Assembly (NCBI GenBank): GCA_905215015.1
Contig: CAJMOS010000003.1
Coordinates: 4,358-68,357 of the forward strand
DNA from: an uncultured bacterium
GTDB taxonomy: Bacteria > Spirochaetota > Spirochaetia > Sphaerochaetales > Sphaerochaetaceae
DNA length: 64,000 nt
Direction of reading: 5' to 3'
Part shown: positions 34,456 to 42,526 of the stretch, one piece after another
Position numbering within the stretch: the first letter of the stretch is position 1
How the letters are laid out: every line of letters starts with the position of its first letter
Translations under genes and position numbers: made by a program
Notes under the pieces: generated by a model
Told to the model about the DNA's origin: nothing
What the model saw: the letters and a program-made list of their open reading frames with translations, nothing else
Databases searched by the model: none

Positions 34456-35226
34456 TCAAGGAAGGTGCTCGCTGTCGTACTCGTCGAGCCTTTTCTGGAG
34501 GATGCCGGCGAGGGCGGACTGCATCGTCTTCGAATCCGCCCTGGTTCTGCCTGAGGGAAGAAGCGGTTCATGGGCCTCGATCTGATAATGCCACCGCCCA
34601 TCCGGGTTCACTTGCCAGATCGGGTCATGCTTGCGGAGTCCCCGCTTGTCGTTGCCGAGGATCGAGACGGGGAGGACCGGGGTGTTGGTCTCGCAGGCGA
34701 GATAGCTGACCCCGCGCTTGATCTCGAGGTGCCTTGCATCCTTGGTGCGGGTCCCTTCGGGGAAGATGATCACGTTGTCACCCATGTCGATACATTCCTT
34801 GACCGCGTCCAGCATTTCCTCCGGGACGTCGTCGTTCTTGATGTAGAGGAGGTTGATGATGGCGCCGACCCAGGAGTGGCCGAGCCCCGATCGGACGACG
34901 CATGAGGCGCCAGGCAATAGTCCGTAGAGAAGCACCACGTCGAGGAGGGAGGGGTGGTTCGGTGCGATGATCATGCCATGGTAGGCGGACAGCGCCTTGC
35001 GGTCGGCTTTGACGGAAATCTGTCCGGTGAGGATGAGGAATCCGGAAAAGAGCCGCATGAGGAGCGAGACGAACCTCCTGCCTACCCGCTGGAAACGGCT
35101 TTTGGGGTGGACGATGAGGAAAAGCAACGGAAGCACACCGAGCCCGATGGGTACGGCTCCGAGGCCGAACAGCACGAAGCTCAACGGTTTGGCGATGGTC
35201 CGATACAGATAGCCCAGCCGTCTCAT
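34456..35226 (-). CDS. apeD: 1-acyl-glycerol-3-phosphate acyltransferase family (ApeD-like)
   Basis: 256 residues from ATG at 35226 (ATGA overlap with the gene before it, AAGGG ribosome site). Two N-terminal hydrophobic helices (PLSFVLFGLGAVPIGLGVLP; a second at FVSLLMRLFSGFLIL). The PlsC motif is NHPSLLDVVLLYG near residue 85 (H-x4-D) and IIFPEGTRTKD near 148. Inner-membrane enzyme. In aryl-polyene clusters this family is thought to attach acyl chains to the lipid anchor. Confidence 0.88.
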   Translation of the reverse strand: MRRLGYLYRTIAKPLSFVLFGLGAVPIGLGVLPLLFLIVHPKSRFQRVGRRFVSLLMRLFSGFLILTGQISVKADRKALSAYHGMIIAPNHPSLLDVVLLYGLLPGASCVVRSGLGHSWVGAIINLLYIKNDDVPEEMLDAVKECIDMGDNVIIFPEGTRTKDARHLEIKRGVSYLACETNTPVLPVSILGNDKRGLRKHDPIWQVNPDGRWHYQIEAHEPLLPSGRTRADSKTMQSALAGILQKRLDEYDSEHLP

Positions 35227-35888
35227 ACCCATCCCTTGCAAATCAATGCCTTCAGGAGTTCCTCTTCCGTGGTCAGCGCGTCGAGGAATCCTGCATCCAG
35301 TTCCCGTTCCGTGGCCCGGCTGGTCAGCTTGAGCGCATAGACGAACGGTTCGTTCCCGCCACCCTGGTGGATGGCGACGTACTCGTCGGGAATCGCTTCC
35401 TCGCAGATGATGGCGACCACTTCATCCCTCCGGCCACTGGCCAGCGGGGCTATCGCGGTAAGGAATCCGCTTTTCACCTCGTTATGGCTGCCAAACATGC
35501 AGGAATACGGCCTGTCCTGCTCCAGCAGGATGGTTGCCATGGCGATCGGCGCGTTGAATACCGAATAGGAGAAGGTGGCGGGGTGGATTTCCTTTTCCAC
35601 GTGGTACTCGCGCTCGAGCGCGAACTGCTGGTCGGCCTCGCCGATTGAGGAAATGAAAAAAAGCTCGGAGTCCTCGGCAAGCGGGAGCATGGCATGCAGG
35701 GCGTGGATGGTCATGCGGATCATCTGGTTCATCCGTCTGAGGCTTTTGGCGCTCAGGTATTCCATGGGGGGATTCTCCTTGCTGAACGGGATCTTCCCTT
35801 CGCCGGCGGCCCAGCGTTTCCATGCCATGTCATCCATGCCTGGAGCCCATTTGAAGGCGCTTTCGAGATAGATTTTCCGTTTCAGCAT
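35223..35888 (-). CDS. apeC: Ketosynthase-like chain-length factor (ApeC-like)
   Basis: 221 residues, resembling the short N-terminal ketosynthase-like fold of ApeC proteins: starts YLESAFKWAPGMDDMAWKRW, with MEYLSAKSLRRMNQMIRMTI and a later CMFGSHNEVKSGFLTAIAPL. There is no ketosynthase active-site Cys, as expected for a chain-length partner. It would form a heterocomplex with the ApeO-like enzyme. The gene overlaps both neighbours. Confidence 0.82.
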   Translation of the reverse strand: MLKRKIYLESAFKWAPGMDDMAWKRWAAGEGKIPFSKENPPMEYLSAKSLRRMNQMIRMTIHALHAMLPLAEDSELFFISSIGEADQQFALEREYHVEKEIHPATFSYSVFNAPIAMATILLEQDRPYSCMFGSHNEVKSGFLTAIAPLASGRRDEVVAIICEEAIPDEYVAIHQGGGNEPFVYALKLTSRATERELDAGFLDALTTEEELLKALICKGWV

Positions 35889-36973
35889 GGCGTGAATTCC
35901 ATGAGCGAGTAACTGAAGACTCCAAGGTTGTGGTGGCAGCAGGAGAGCTTGACTCCACCCCGCTCGATGGCAGGGACGATGTCCTGATAGTTGTACATTC
36001 TGCTATTCCCGTTAGCCATGGTGGTGAAATAGAGGCTTGTCGCTTGCAAGGAAAAGGTCGATGCCTGGTATTTCTGCTCGTCGAGCAACGGTTCCAGCAC
36101 GAACATCCGGGTCTCGGGCTTCGCCTTCGATGCTACCTTGCGGATGATGCTCGTGATTTCCTCCAGGCTGAAGCAGTCAAGGAACTGGCTCATCCATACC
36201 ACGTCCGCTCCCTGCGGAAAGGTGGTCTCCGGATCCAGCACGTCACAGGCCTCGTAGCCGACGCGGTCGGCGTACCCTGCCTGCTCCACGTTCTTGCGGG
36301 CCATGTCGACCTGTCCGGGAAGGTCGATGATGGTGACCTTTACCTTGGGATCGTAGGCGCAGCAGCGAAGCGCCCATTTGGCGGTGTTGCCACCGATGTC
36401 GAACAACCGTCCGACCGGACGGGAGAAGACAATGGGGAGCGCCTCGGGCATGATATGGTCGCTGTAATAATGGTCGAAGCCGAACCAGCTTTTCTGGGCC
36501 TGCGGGGGAAGATGGGAAAGGGCTTCGTAGATGGTATGCCACTGGTCCCCGAAAGCCTTGAGTCCTTCAGGCTTCCCGCTCTTGATGGAGTCGACCAGCT
36601 TATCGGCTCCCGGCCAGCAGATGTCCTGCATGAAGTCCAGGTTTGCCCTGGTCAGGCCGTCTTCTAGGAAGAAATAGCCTACCTTGCCGATGGTGAAATG
36701 TCGCTCGTTTTCGTTTCTCGCAAGCTTCAGGATTCCCAGTGCGAGGCCCATCTCGGTCAGGACGCCGATTCCATAGGGGGAGACATGGCATTGCCCGGAG
36801 AGGTCCTCTTGCGTGATTCCTCTTTCCCCGCTATCGCCGATTTTGGCTAGGATGCCGAGCTTCAGCAACGCGTAGGCCGCCTGGAAGCAATAGGGACCGA
36901 AACAGATTTCCTGCGCCTTTGCGCGTGCGTCCAAAGCCGAGATCCTGTCGTTTGTGTAGAAGTCAAATTCCAT
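35882..36973 (-). CDS. apeA: SAM-dependent O-methyltransferase (ApeA-like)
   Basis: 363 residues. The N-terminal half is a winged-helix dimerisation region (AYALLKLGILAKIGDSGERG then DLSGQCHVSPYGIGVLTEMG), and the C-terminal half is a class I methyltransferase with SAM motif GRLFDIGGNTAKWALRCCA and VKVTIIDLPGQVDMARKN, like plant/bacterial O-methyltransferases (PF00891 type). It probably methylates the aryl head group of the polyene. It starts 23 bp after hflX with AAGGGG upstream and no terminator between them. Confidence 0.85.
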   Translation of the reverse strand: MEFDFYTNDRISALDARAKAQEICFGPYCFQAAYALLKLGILAKIGDSGERGITQEDLSGQCHVSPYGIGVLTEMGLALGILKLARNENERHFTIGKVGYFFLEDGLTRANLDFMQDICWPGADKLVDSIKSGKPEGLKAFGDQWHTIYEALSHLPPQAQKSWFGFDHYYSDHIMPEALPIVFSRPVGRLFDIGGNTAKWALRCCAYDPKVKVTIIDLPGQVDMARKNVEQAGYADRVGYEACDVLDPETTFPQGADVVWMSQFLDCFSLEEITSIIRKVASKAKPETRMFVLEPLLDEQKYQASTFSLQATSLYFTTMANGNSRMYNYQDIVPAIERGGVKLSCCHHNLGVFSYSLMEFTPC

Positions 36974-36996
36974 GGGTGCCCCTTATTCGTTCCATG

Positions 36997-38274
36997 TTAC
37001 ACGGTATGGTCCAGGAAAGGAACGAGCATTTGTGCAAGTTGCGGGTTGCGGACCCTGACAGTGGCGCGCACTCCCGTGCCCGAGTACTCGATGCTGAGGA
37101 TCTGCGCTTCGCGACGCAGCCTGGCTACCAGGTCGTAGCGGTCTTCGGGAATCGTGCAGCTCCAGGTGGGGGAGAGTTCGTGGAGCAGGTCGCTGATTTC
37201 CGTCTCCAGCTGGGGGATGCCATCCCCGGTGAGGAGCGAGCCCGTGACCACATGGGTTTCCAGCGAGGTGAGCCTGATGGTGGAGAACTCGTCGTGCTCC
37301 TTGTCCATCTTGTTGATGAAGAGGATGCGCGGTTTATCCTGTGCGCCAAGTTCCTCCAGTACCTGCAGCGTGGTCTGATAACAGGCCAGCATGCTGGGGT
37401 GCGAGGCGTCCGAGACCAGAATCAGCAGGTCTGCGTCGAGCGCCTCTTCCAACGTGCTCTTGAAGGAGTCGACGAGGGTGGTGGGCAGGTTGCTGACAAA
37501 GCCGACCGTATCGGTCAGGAGAAAGCTTTCTCCTCCGGTAATCTTCACCAAGCGGGTAGTCGGGTCGAGGGTGGCGAAAAGCTTGTCTTCGGCAAGCGTC
37601 GCTCCTTGGCTGAAGTGGTTCAGCAGGGTTGATTTGCCGCTGTTGGTGTAGCCGATGATGGCAATGCGGGGAATCGGGCTTTGGGCACGGCTACGGGTCT
37701 GCTGTGCCCGCTCCTTGTCGACCTCTTGGAGCCGTTGCTGCAGCTTGGTGATTTTCTCGGCGATGCGTCGCTGGTCGATTTCCAGCTGGGTCTCGCCTTG
37801 GCCGCGGTTGCTGAAGCCTCCGCCACGTTGCTGGGAAAGCTGGCCTTCCCGTCCTGCCAAGCGGGGACGCAGGTAGCTGAGTCTGGCAAGCTCGACCTGC
37901 AGTTTCGCCTCCTTGGTGCGGGCCCTGGCGGCGAAGATCCGCAGGATTACCTCTTCCCGGTCGATGACGGGGATGCCCCACGCTGCTTCCAGGTTGCGTT
38001 GGACACGGGGTTTGACCGCCTGGTTGAAGATGACCAGGTCTGCCCCGGTAGCGTCGATTTCCTCGGAGATTTCCGCCACTTTCCCCTTGCCGATCAGGGT
38101 GGCGGGGTTGATTTCCCGGACGGTGATCGTCTCATGGCTGACCGGGACGATGTCGATGCTCTCGACTAGACTGTCCAGCTCTTGGGTGGCGAGGGCGGTC
38201 AACGCCTGGTCGTCTTTCGGGAAGACGAGCGTGAAAAGCAAAGCCCTCTGGGGCTCAGGCTTGGTTTCGTACAT
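36997..38274 (-). CDS. hflX: Ribosome-associated GTPase HflX
   Basis: 425 residues. The N-terminal HflX domain carries INPATLIGKGKVAEISEEID and the glycine-rich linker GFSNRGQGETQLEIDQRRI. The G domain has G1 GYTNSGKSTLLNHF, G3 DTVGFV and G4 NKMD. HflX splits stalled or heat-damaged 70S ribosomes. It is the first gene of the minus-strand group, so the ape minus arm may be read through from it. Confidence 0.96.
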   Translation of the reverse strand: MYETKPEPQRALLFTLVFPKDDQALTALATQELDSLVESIDIVPVSHETITVREINPATLIGKGKVAEISEEIDATGADLVIFNQAVKPRVQRNLEAAWGIPVIDREEVILRIFAARARTKEAKLQVELARLSYLRPRLAGREGQLSQQRGGGFSNRGQGETQLEIDQRRIAEKITKLQQRLQEVDKERAQQTRSRAQSPIPRIAIIGYTNSGKSTLLNHFSQGATLAEDKLFATLDPTTRLVKITGGESFLLTDTVGFVSNLPTTLVDSFKSTLEEALDADLLILVSDASHPSMLACYQTTLQVLEELGAQDKPRILFINKMDKEHDEFSTIRLTSLETHVVTGSLLTGDGIPQLETEISDLLHELSPTWSCTIPEDRYDLVARLRREAQILSIEYSGTGVRATVRVRNPQLAQMLVPFLDHTV

Positions 38275-38400
38275 GTCGCAACTGTATCCTCTTTTCCGGT
38301 AAAAGGGAATCGGTCAAATTCTCAGCGCAACGGAGGGTGCAAAACGCAAGGCATACATCGCCCGTTCGACCAAAGGTCGACTGTCGTGTATCCGCCTGAA

Positions 38401-39378
38401 TCAGAAAGAGGATCCTTCATTCAACTTCATTTCAAAAGTAACGTGCTGCTGGTCCATTTCCCCTTTTCGCATGCTTGTAATCATTTCAATGATTTTCAGG
38501 GACAATTTCTGGACATCGTAACCGTAGGAGCTGAGGTATGGTGAATAACATCGGCACAGGAGCGTATCATCCATGCTGATGATTCCAATGTCTTTGCCAA
38601 TGACGAGATTTTTCTCATTGGCAAACCGGTAGATTCCATAGGTGAGTAAATCGTCGTCGACGAAAAAAGCGAGGGGGTATGTGTATTTGTCGTGAAGATT
38701 CAATAGTTGTTCGTAAATATTGTTATTCGTGTATCCATGACTTATAATTTCTGAATGAAAAATTCCCATTGAGTCGCACGCTTTGGTAAAACCTTCTCTG
38801 CGAGCAGTGAAAGTTTCTTTCACGATGGATCCACATACATGGACCATGTGCCTGTATCCATGAGAATGGAGGAGGGAGACGGCTTCCTCCGCGGCTTTTC
38901 TGAAGTCTATGGAGATGGAGTTTGTATTGAGGTGATAGTCGTTTAGAAAGATGATTTTTTTATCGACTAAAGGATTGCGTTTCGGGAGGTTGTTGTAGCA
39001 GATAATGGCGATGTCTATTGCTTTTCCGAGAATGGAATCTTCTATATAAGAATACCAGGCGGGATTGTTATTTGTTTCTATCAGCAGACAAAAATCTCCG
39101 TCTTTATTGGAAAGTTGGGTAATTGAATGGAGTATCTCGCTGAAAAAAGGGTTCTCGCTGTCAGGAACAACGAGAGCAATGGTGTTGGAATGTCCTGATT
39201 TCAGGATACGTGCCACATGGTTTGTCCTGTAATTGTTTTCCTCACAGATTTGTTTGACGTGTTTTGCCACGGATTCCCGGACTCTTCCTTCCCATTTGTT
39301 ACGCAACACAAGAGAAACGGTGGTTTGTGATACTCCTGCAATGCGTGCAATGTCTTTGCTTGTCAAATATTTTGTCAT
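38401..39378 (-). CDS. LacI-family transcriptional repressor
   Basis: 325 residues. The N-terminal HTH is DIARIAGVSQTTVSLVLRNK, with the hinge KSGHSNTIALVVPD, followed by a periplasmic-binding-protein-like effector domain (FFSEILHSITQLSNKDGDFC; GIISMDDTLLCRCYSPYL). It diverges from the oxidoreductase-transporter operon and almost certainly regulates it through the two operators between them. The gene is visibly more AT-rich than hflX next to it. The effector is unknown, probably a sugar or sugar derivative. The 126-bp gap to hflX holds a small inverted repeat but no clear terminator. Confidence 0.93.
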   Translation of the reverse strand: MTKYLTSKDIARIAGVSQTTVSLVLRNKWEGRVRESVAKHVKQICEENNYRTNHVARILKSGHSNTIALVVPDSENPFFSEILHSITQLSNKDGDFCLLIETNNNPAWYSYIEDSILGKAIDIAIICYNNLPKRNPLVDKKIIFLNDYHLNTNSISIDFRKAAEEAVSLLHSHGYRHMVHVCGSIVKETFTARREGFTKACDSMGIFHSEIISHGYTNNNIYEQLLNLHDKYTYPLAFFVDDDLLTYGIYRFANEKNLVIGKDIGIISMDDTLLCRCYSPYLSSYGYDVQKLSLKIIEMITSMRKGEMDQQHVTFEMKLNEGSSF

Positions 39379-39414
39379 ACAGATACATAATACAACAGAA
39401 AATGGCAGAAATAA

Positions 39415-39430
39415 AGTTAAACGTAGTACT
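39415..39430 (+). promoter_or_regulatory. LacI-family operator O1
   Basis: Imperfect palindrome AGTTAAACGTAGTACT centred on CG (39422-39423), sharing the right half ACGTAGTACT exactly with O2. It is 37 bp upstream of the lacI-type start codon, where it could give autoregulation. Centre-to-centre distance to O2 is 134 bp. Confidence 0.65.
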
Positions 39431-39518
39431 TTTAAGTCAGTTTATTTTCCTAAATGGTTTTTTTGAATCAATACTTACTTCGTGTAATTGTTTTAAGCAT
39501 AAAAATATGAAAAACTTC

Positions 39519-39547
39519 TTGTGGGCGAATGGTTACAATGTTATGAT
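39519..39547 (+). promoter_or_regulatory. Promoter of the oxidoreductase/BMP-transporter operon
   Basis: TTGTGG at 39519-39524, a 17-bp spacer and TATGAT at 39542-39547. The predicted start near 39554 falls inside operator O2. AAGGAGG at 39565-39571 is the ribosome site for the GTG at 39577. Confidence 0.6.
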
Positions 39548-39548
39548 A

Positions 39549-39564
39549 AGTATTACGTAGTACT
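39549..39564 (+). promoter_or_regulatory. LacI-family operator O2
   Basis: AGTATTACGTAGTACT, a 16-bp palindrome with a single mismatched symmetric pair and a central CG, the usual form of LacI-family sites. It covers the predicted transcription start, so bound repressor would block initiation. Confidence 0.75.
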
Positions 39565-39576
39565 AAGGAGGGCGTC

Positions 39577-40650
39577 GTGCGTATTGCAGTCATTGGACAC
39601 GGCATGATGGGTGAGCGGCATGTCGAGGCTCTAAGAGCTCTTGGGTATACGACCTCGATTGTGGTCGGCCACGATGAAGGAAGGACAAAGGCTTTCGCGG
39701 TCAAAGAGGGCATAAGCAGATGGTCTGTAAACCCAGACGATGTCTTCAATGGCAATTATGACACCGTGCATATCTGTACTCCTCCGGCCAACCATTATGA
39801 GTTGGTCAGAAAAGCATTGGAAAAGGGAATGCACGTGGTCTGTGAAAAACCTTTCGTTCTGGGACAAGAAGACGGAGAAGAACTTGTTGCTTTGGCGGCG
39901 AAGAAAAAGGTGGTAAATGCCATCGGTTTCAATACCCGATACCACCAGGCCTGTGCCAACGCGCGGGAACTTGTCTCTTCGGGCAAGATGGGAGAGATCC
40001 TTCTTGTCAACGGATCTTATATGCAGGAATTTCATGCCCTGCCTTCTTTCTTCTCTTGGAGATACAAACCGGAATCCGCAGGCAAATTCCTTGCAACGAC
40101 AGAAATCGGTTCGCATTGGATTGACCTTATGAGGTACCTAACAGGGGAAAAAATAGAATCCGTCAGTGCAACCTATGCCAATTTCTTCCCTGACCGTGTG
40201 ATCAAAGACGGCAAACAGTACCTTGCTGGATCCTGTCAGGGGACGCCTTTCCATTCGGAGAGTGACAATGTCGCCTTGGTGACCTTCCATCTGGAAAAAG
40301 GTGCGCTTGCCAATATGGTTCTCTCGGAAATCACCCCCGGTCGATACAACTATCTCGAGATGACAGTGACAGGAACCGACAGATCGTTCTGGTGGAATTC
40401 CGAAGATCTCAACAGATTGCATGTCGGTTGGAAGAACCATCCGGTAGAAGAGCATGTATTCGCCTTCGGAGATGGTTTCAACGATTCGGTCACAAATATG
40501 CTACGGGATGTTTACTGCGACATCGAGAAAGGCAACATGCCTGAAGGTCGGAGGTATGCAACTTTTGCAGACGGTCTCGAAAACGTGAAGGTTTGCGAGG
40601 CGATTTATAAGAGTGCTTGCAATAACGGAGAATGGGAGAGTGTGGAATGA
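39577..40650 (+). CDS. Gfo/Idh/MocA-family oxidoreductase
   Basis: 357 residues from GTG 39577, fixed by AAGGAGG. The Rossmann motif is VIGHGMMGERHVEALRALGY, then VHICTPPANHYELVRKALEK and the signature VVCEKPF (near residue 90). The C-terminal alpha/beta domain has TEIGSHWIDLMRYLTG with the likely catalytic His. The family oxidises or reduces sugars, inositols or amino sugars with NAD(P). It is the first gene of an inducible operon; the substrate is unknown but should match what the BMP transporter imports. Confidence 0.92.
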   Translation: MRIAVIGHGMMGERHVEALRALGYTTSIVVGHDEGRTKAFAVKEGISRWSVNPDDVFNGNYDTVHICTPPANHYELVRKALEKGMHVVCEKPFVLGQEDGEELVALAAKKKVVNAIGFNTRYHQACANARELVSSGKMGEILLVNGSYMQEFHALPSFFSWRYKPESAGKFLATTEIGSHWIDLMRYLTGEKIESVSATYANFFPDRVIKDGKQYLAGSCQGTPFHSESDNVALVTFHLEKGALANMVLSEITPGRYNYLEMTVTGTDRSFWWNSEDLNRLHVGWKNHPVEEHVFAFGDGFNDSVTNMLRDVYCDIEKGNMPEGRRYATFADGLENVKVCEAIYKSACNNGEWESVE

Positions 40651-41408
40651 AAAACCAAGTTGTTTTTGTGACGGGTGCAGGACGTGGTTCTGGAGAAGCC
40701 ATTGCGAAAAGTTTTTTGCATCAAGGTTCCGTAGTCGCTGCCGCTGATCTTAAGAAACCTGAATGGGATGCCGGAGAATACGAAAAGAATCTGATTCGCC
40801 TTGCCCTGGATGTTTCCGATGAGAAAGCCGTCATTGATGCGATTCGGGATGTTAATGCCCGTACGACTGGTATCAACGTGTTGGTGAACAATGCGGGTAT
40901 CGCGAAACCCGATGCTCCTATCGTGGATGAGAAAGTCGAATCTCTCGAGAAGCTTTTCAAGGTGAATGTCGAAGGTGTTTTCTTCACTGTTCGTGAAGTT
41001 GTACGCAATCTCGAGGCGAGAAAAATGCCGGGCGCCATTATCAACATCGCTTCCGTTGCAGGCAAGAATGGTTTTCAAGGAAGTTCCCTCTACGGAGCAA
41101 CAAAGGCTGCTGTTATCGGTTTCACGAGAAACCTAGCTCCAGAACTCGGTCCCTATGATATCACGGTGAATGCAATCTGCCCGGGTAGCGTCGACACTCC
41201 GATGATAGCCGGCGTTCTTGCCCAGATTGCATCACGTACGGGAATGACACAGATGGAGGCACGGAAAGCAATGGAGAACTCGATTCCCATGCATCGTCTT
41301 CAGAAACCGGAGGATGTCGCTGCTCTGTGTGTGTTCCTTGCCTCCGATGGAGCCCGAAATATCAACGGAGAAAGCATGAATCTCGATGGTGGAACTGTCA
41401 GAGATTGA
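40647..41408 (+). CDS. Short-chain dehydrogenase/reductase
   Basis: 253 residues from ATG 40647 (ATGA overlap). Cofactor motif FVTGAGRGSGEAIAKSFLHQ (GAGRGSGE, Ser in place of the usual Ile), NNAG in VLVNNAGIAKPDA, and the catalytic Ser-Tyr-Lys in NIASVAGKNGFQGSSLYGAT with Lys following. An Asp near the end of beta-2 (AAADLKKPEW) suggests NAD preference. It probably catalyses a second oxidation step after the Gfo/Idh enzyme. Confidence 0.92.
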   Translation: MKNQVVFVTGAGRGSGEAIAKSFLHQGSVVAAADLKKPEWDAGEYEKNLIRLALDVSDEKAVIDAIRDVNARTTGINVLVNNAGIAKPDAPIVDEKVESLEKLFKVNVEGVFFTVREVVRNLEARKMPGAIINIASVAGKNGFQGSSLYGATKAAVIGFTRNLAPELGPYDITVNAICPGSVDTPMIAGVLAQIASRTGMTQMEARKAMENSIPMHRLQKPEDVAALCVFLASDGARNINGESMNLDGGTVRD

Positions 41409-41480
41409 TTCTTGAAAGGGAAGGATAACTATCAGCCCTGTCTTTTGTTACAAATATGTATTTTGTGGAGGAGTAAGAAG

Positions 41481-42476
41481 ATGAAACGTCTTGTTTCCAT
41501 TGTATGTATTGCGGTTCTTGCTGTTTCTGCTGCTTTTGCCGGTGGTGCGCAGGAAACAACAGATTCTTCCAAAAAGGAATTCAAGGTGGCTGTGCAGTAT
41601 GGTGTCGGTGGACTCGGGGACCAGAGTTTCAATGACAACATCAACAACGCTGTCCTTGCAGCCAAGGATACACTTGGATTCTCTTACGATTATGTCGAGC
41701 CGAGAGCCGTCTCTGAATTCGAAAGCTTCCTGCATGAGTTTGCCGAGTCGAACGAGTACAATCTTGTGATTGTCGCTGGCTCGGATGCAGCTGATGCAAC
41801 TTCAAAAGTCGCGAAGGAATTTCCGAACCAGCACTTCCTTCTGGTTGATTCCGCATCGCAGGATTCCAACGTTGTCGGCCTGACGTTTAAAGACAACGAA
41901 GCTACGTTCCTTGGTGGTTATGCTGCTTCAAAGATTACAAAGACGAATAAGATTGGTGTTATCGGAGCATTGGATATCGATGTCATCAACGGGTTCCTCG
42001 CAGGATGGGAAGGAGGTGCGAAGTACGGAAATCCCGACATCACCGTGTTCCGTTCCTATTGCGGCGGTTTTGCCGATCCTGTGACCGCCAAAGAGATGGC
42101 TATCCAGATGTACAACAACGGCGCTGATATCGTCTTCGGTGCTGCTGGTGGTTCCGGTCTTGGAATTTTCCAGGCTGCTGAGGAAACCGGACATCTGGCC
42201 GTTGGTGTTGACAGCAACCAGAATCCCGTAAAGCCCGACTATATCGTCATGAGCTGTATCCGCAGTTTTTCTTCCATCATCCCCAAACTGATTGAAGAGG
42301 AGAAAGAGGGAACTTTGCCCGTCGGCCAGACCTTGGCGGTCGGCATTGCAGATGATGCCGTCGACTGTGTTTTCGACGGATCTAACGTTCCCGTTCCTCA
42401 GGAAGTGAAAGACGAGATAGCAACACTCAAGAAGGATGTCAAAGCAGGGAAGGTGGATATTCCGACTCATCTTTGA
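41481..42476 (+). CDS. BMP-family ABC transporter substrate-binding protein
   Basis: 331 residues from ATG 41481. The signal peptide is MKRLVSIVCIAVLAVSAAFA with no lipobox Cys, unlike most BMP/PnrA proteins, which are lipoproteins. Mature features: VAVQYGVGGLGDQSFNDNIN near 40, DYVEPRAVSEFESFLHEFAE, VGLTFKDNEATFLGGYAASK and KIGVIGALDIDVINGFLAGW, diagnostic of the family that binds nucleosides or related compounds. It would be a free periplasmic binding protein for the importer encoded next. Confidence 0.92.
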   Translation: MKRLVSIVCIAVLAVSAAFAGGAQETTDSSKKEFKVAVQYGVGGLGDQSFNDNINNAVLAAKDTLGFSYDYVEPRAVSEFESFLHEFAESNEYNLVIVAGSDAADATSKVAKEFPNQHFLLVDSASQDSNVVGLTFKDNEATFLGGYAASKITKTNKIGVIGALDIDVINGFLAGWEGGAKYGNPDITVFRSYCGGFADPVTAKEMAIQMYNNGADIVFGAAGGSGLGIFQAAEETGHLAVGVDSNQNPVKPDYIVMSCIRSFSSIIPKLIEEEKEGTLPVGQTLAVGIADDAVDCVFDGSNVPVPQEVKDEIATLKKDVKAGKVDIPTHL

Positions 42477-42526
42477 TTCCCCTTCTTCCCGCATAACGGC
42501 ACAACGAGTTTTGTAAGGAGAGGGTT

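Noticed and set aside
18114..36973. Reading the cluster as ordinary fatty acid synthesis genes
   Set aside because: Two ketosynthases plus a Cys-less chain-length factor, MMPL exporter, LolA-like carrier, lipoprotein, aryl-type ligases and methyltransferase are not part of fab operons, and the order matches aryl-polyene clusters.
38366..38380. Inverted repeat TCGACC-AAA-GGTCGA between the LacI-type gene and hflX, considered as a terminator
   Set aside because: There is no T-run on either strand and the loop is only three bases. It may be a small protein site, but nothing supports that.
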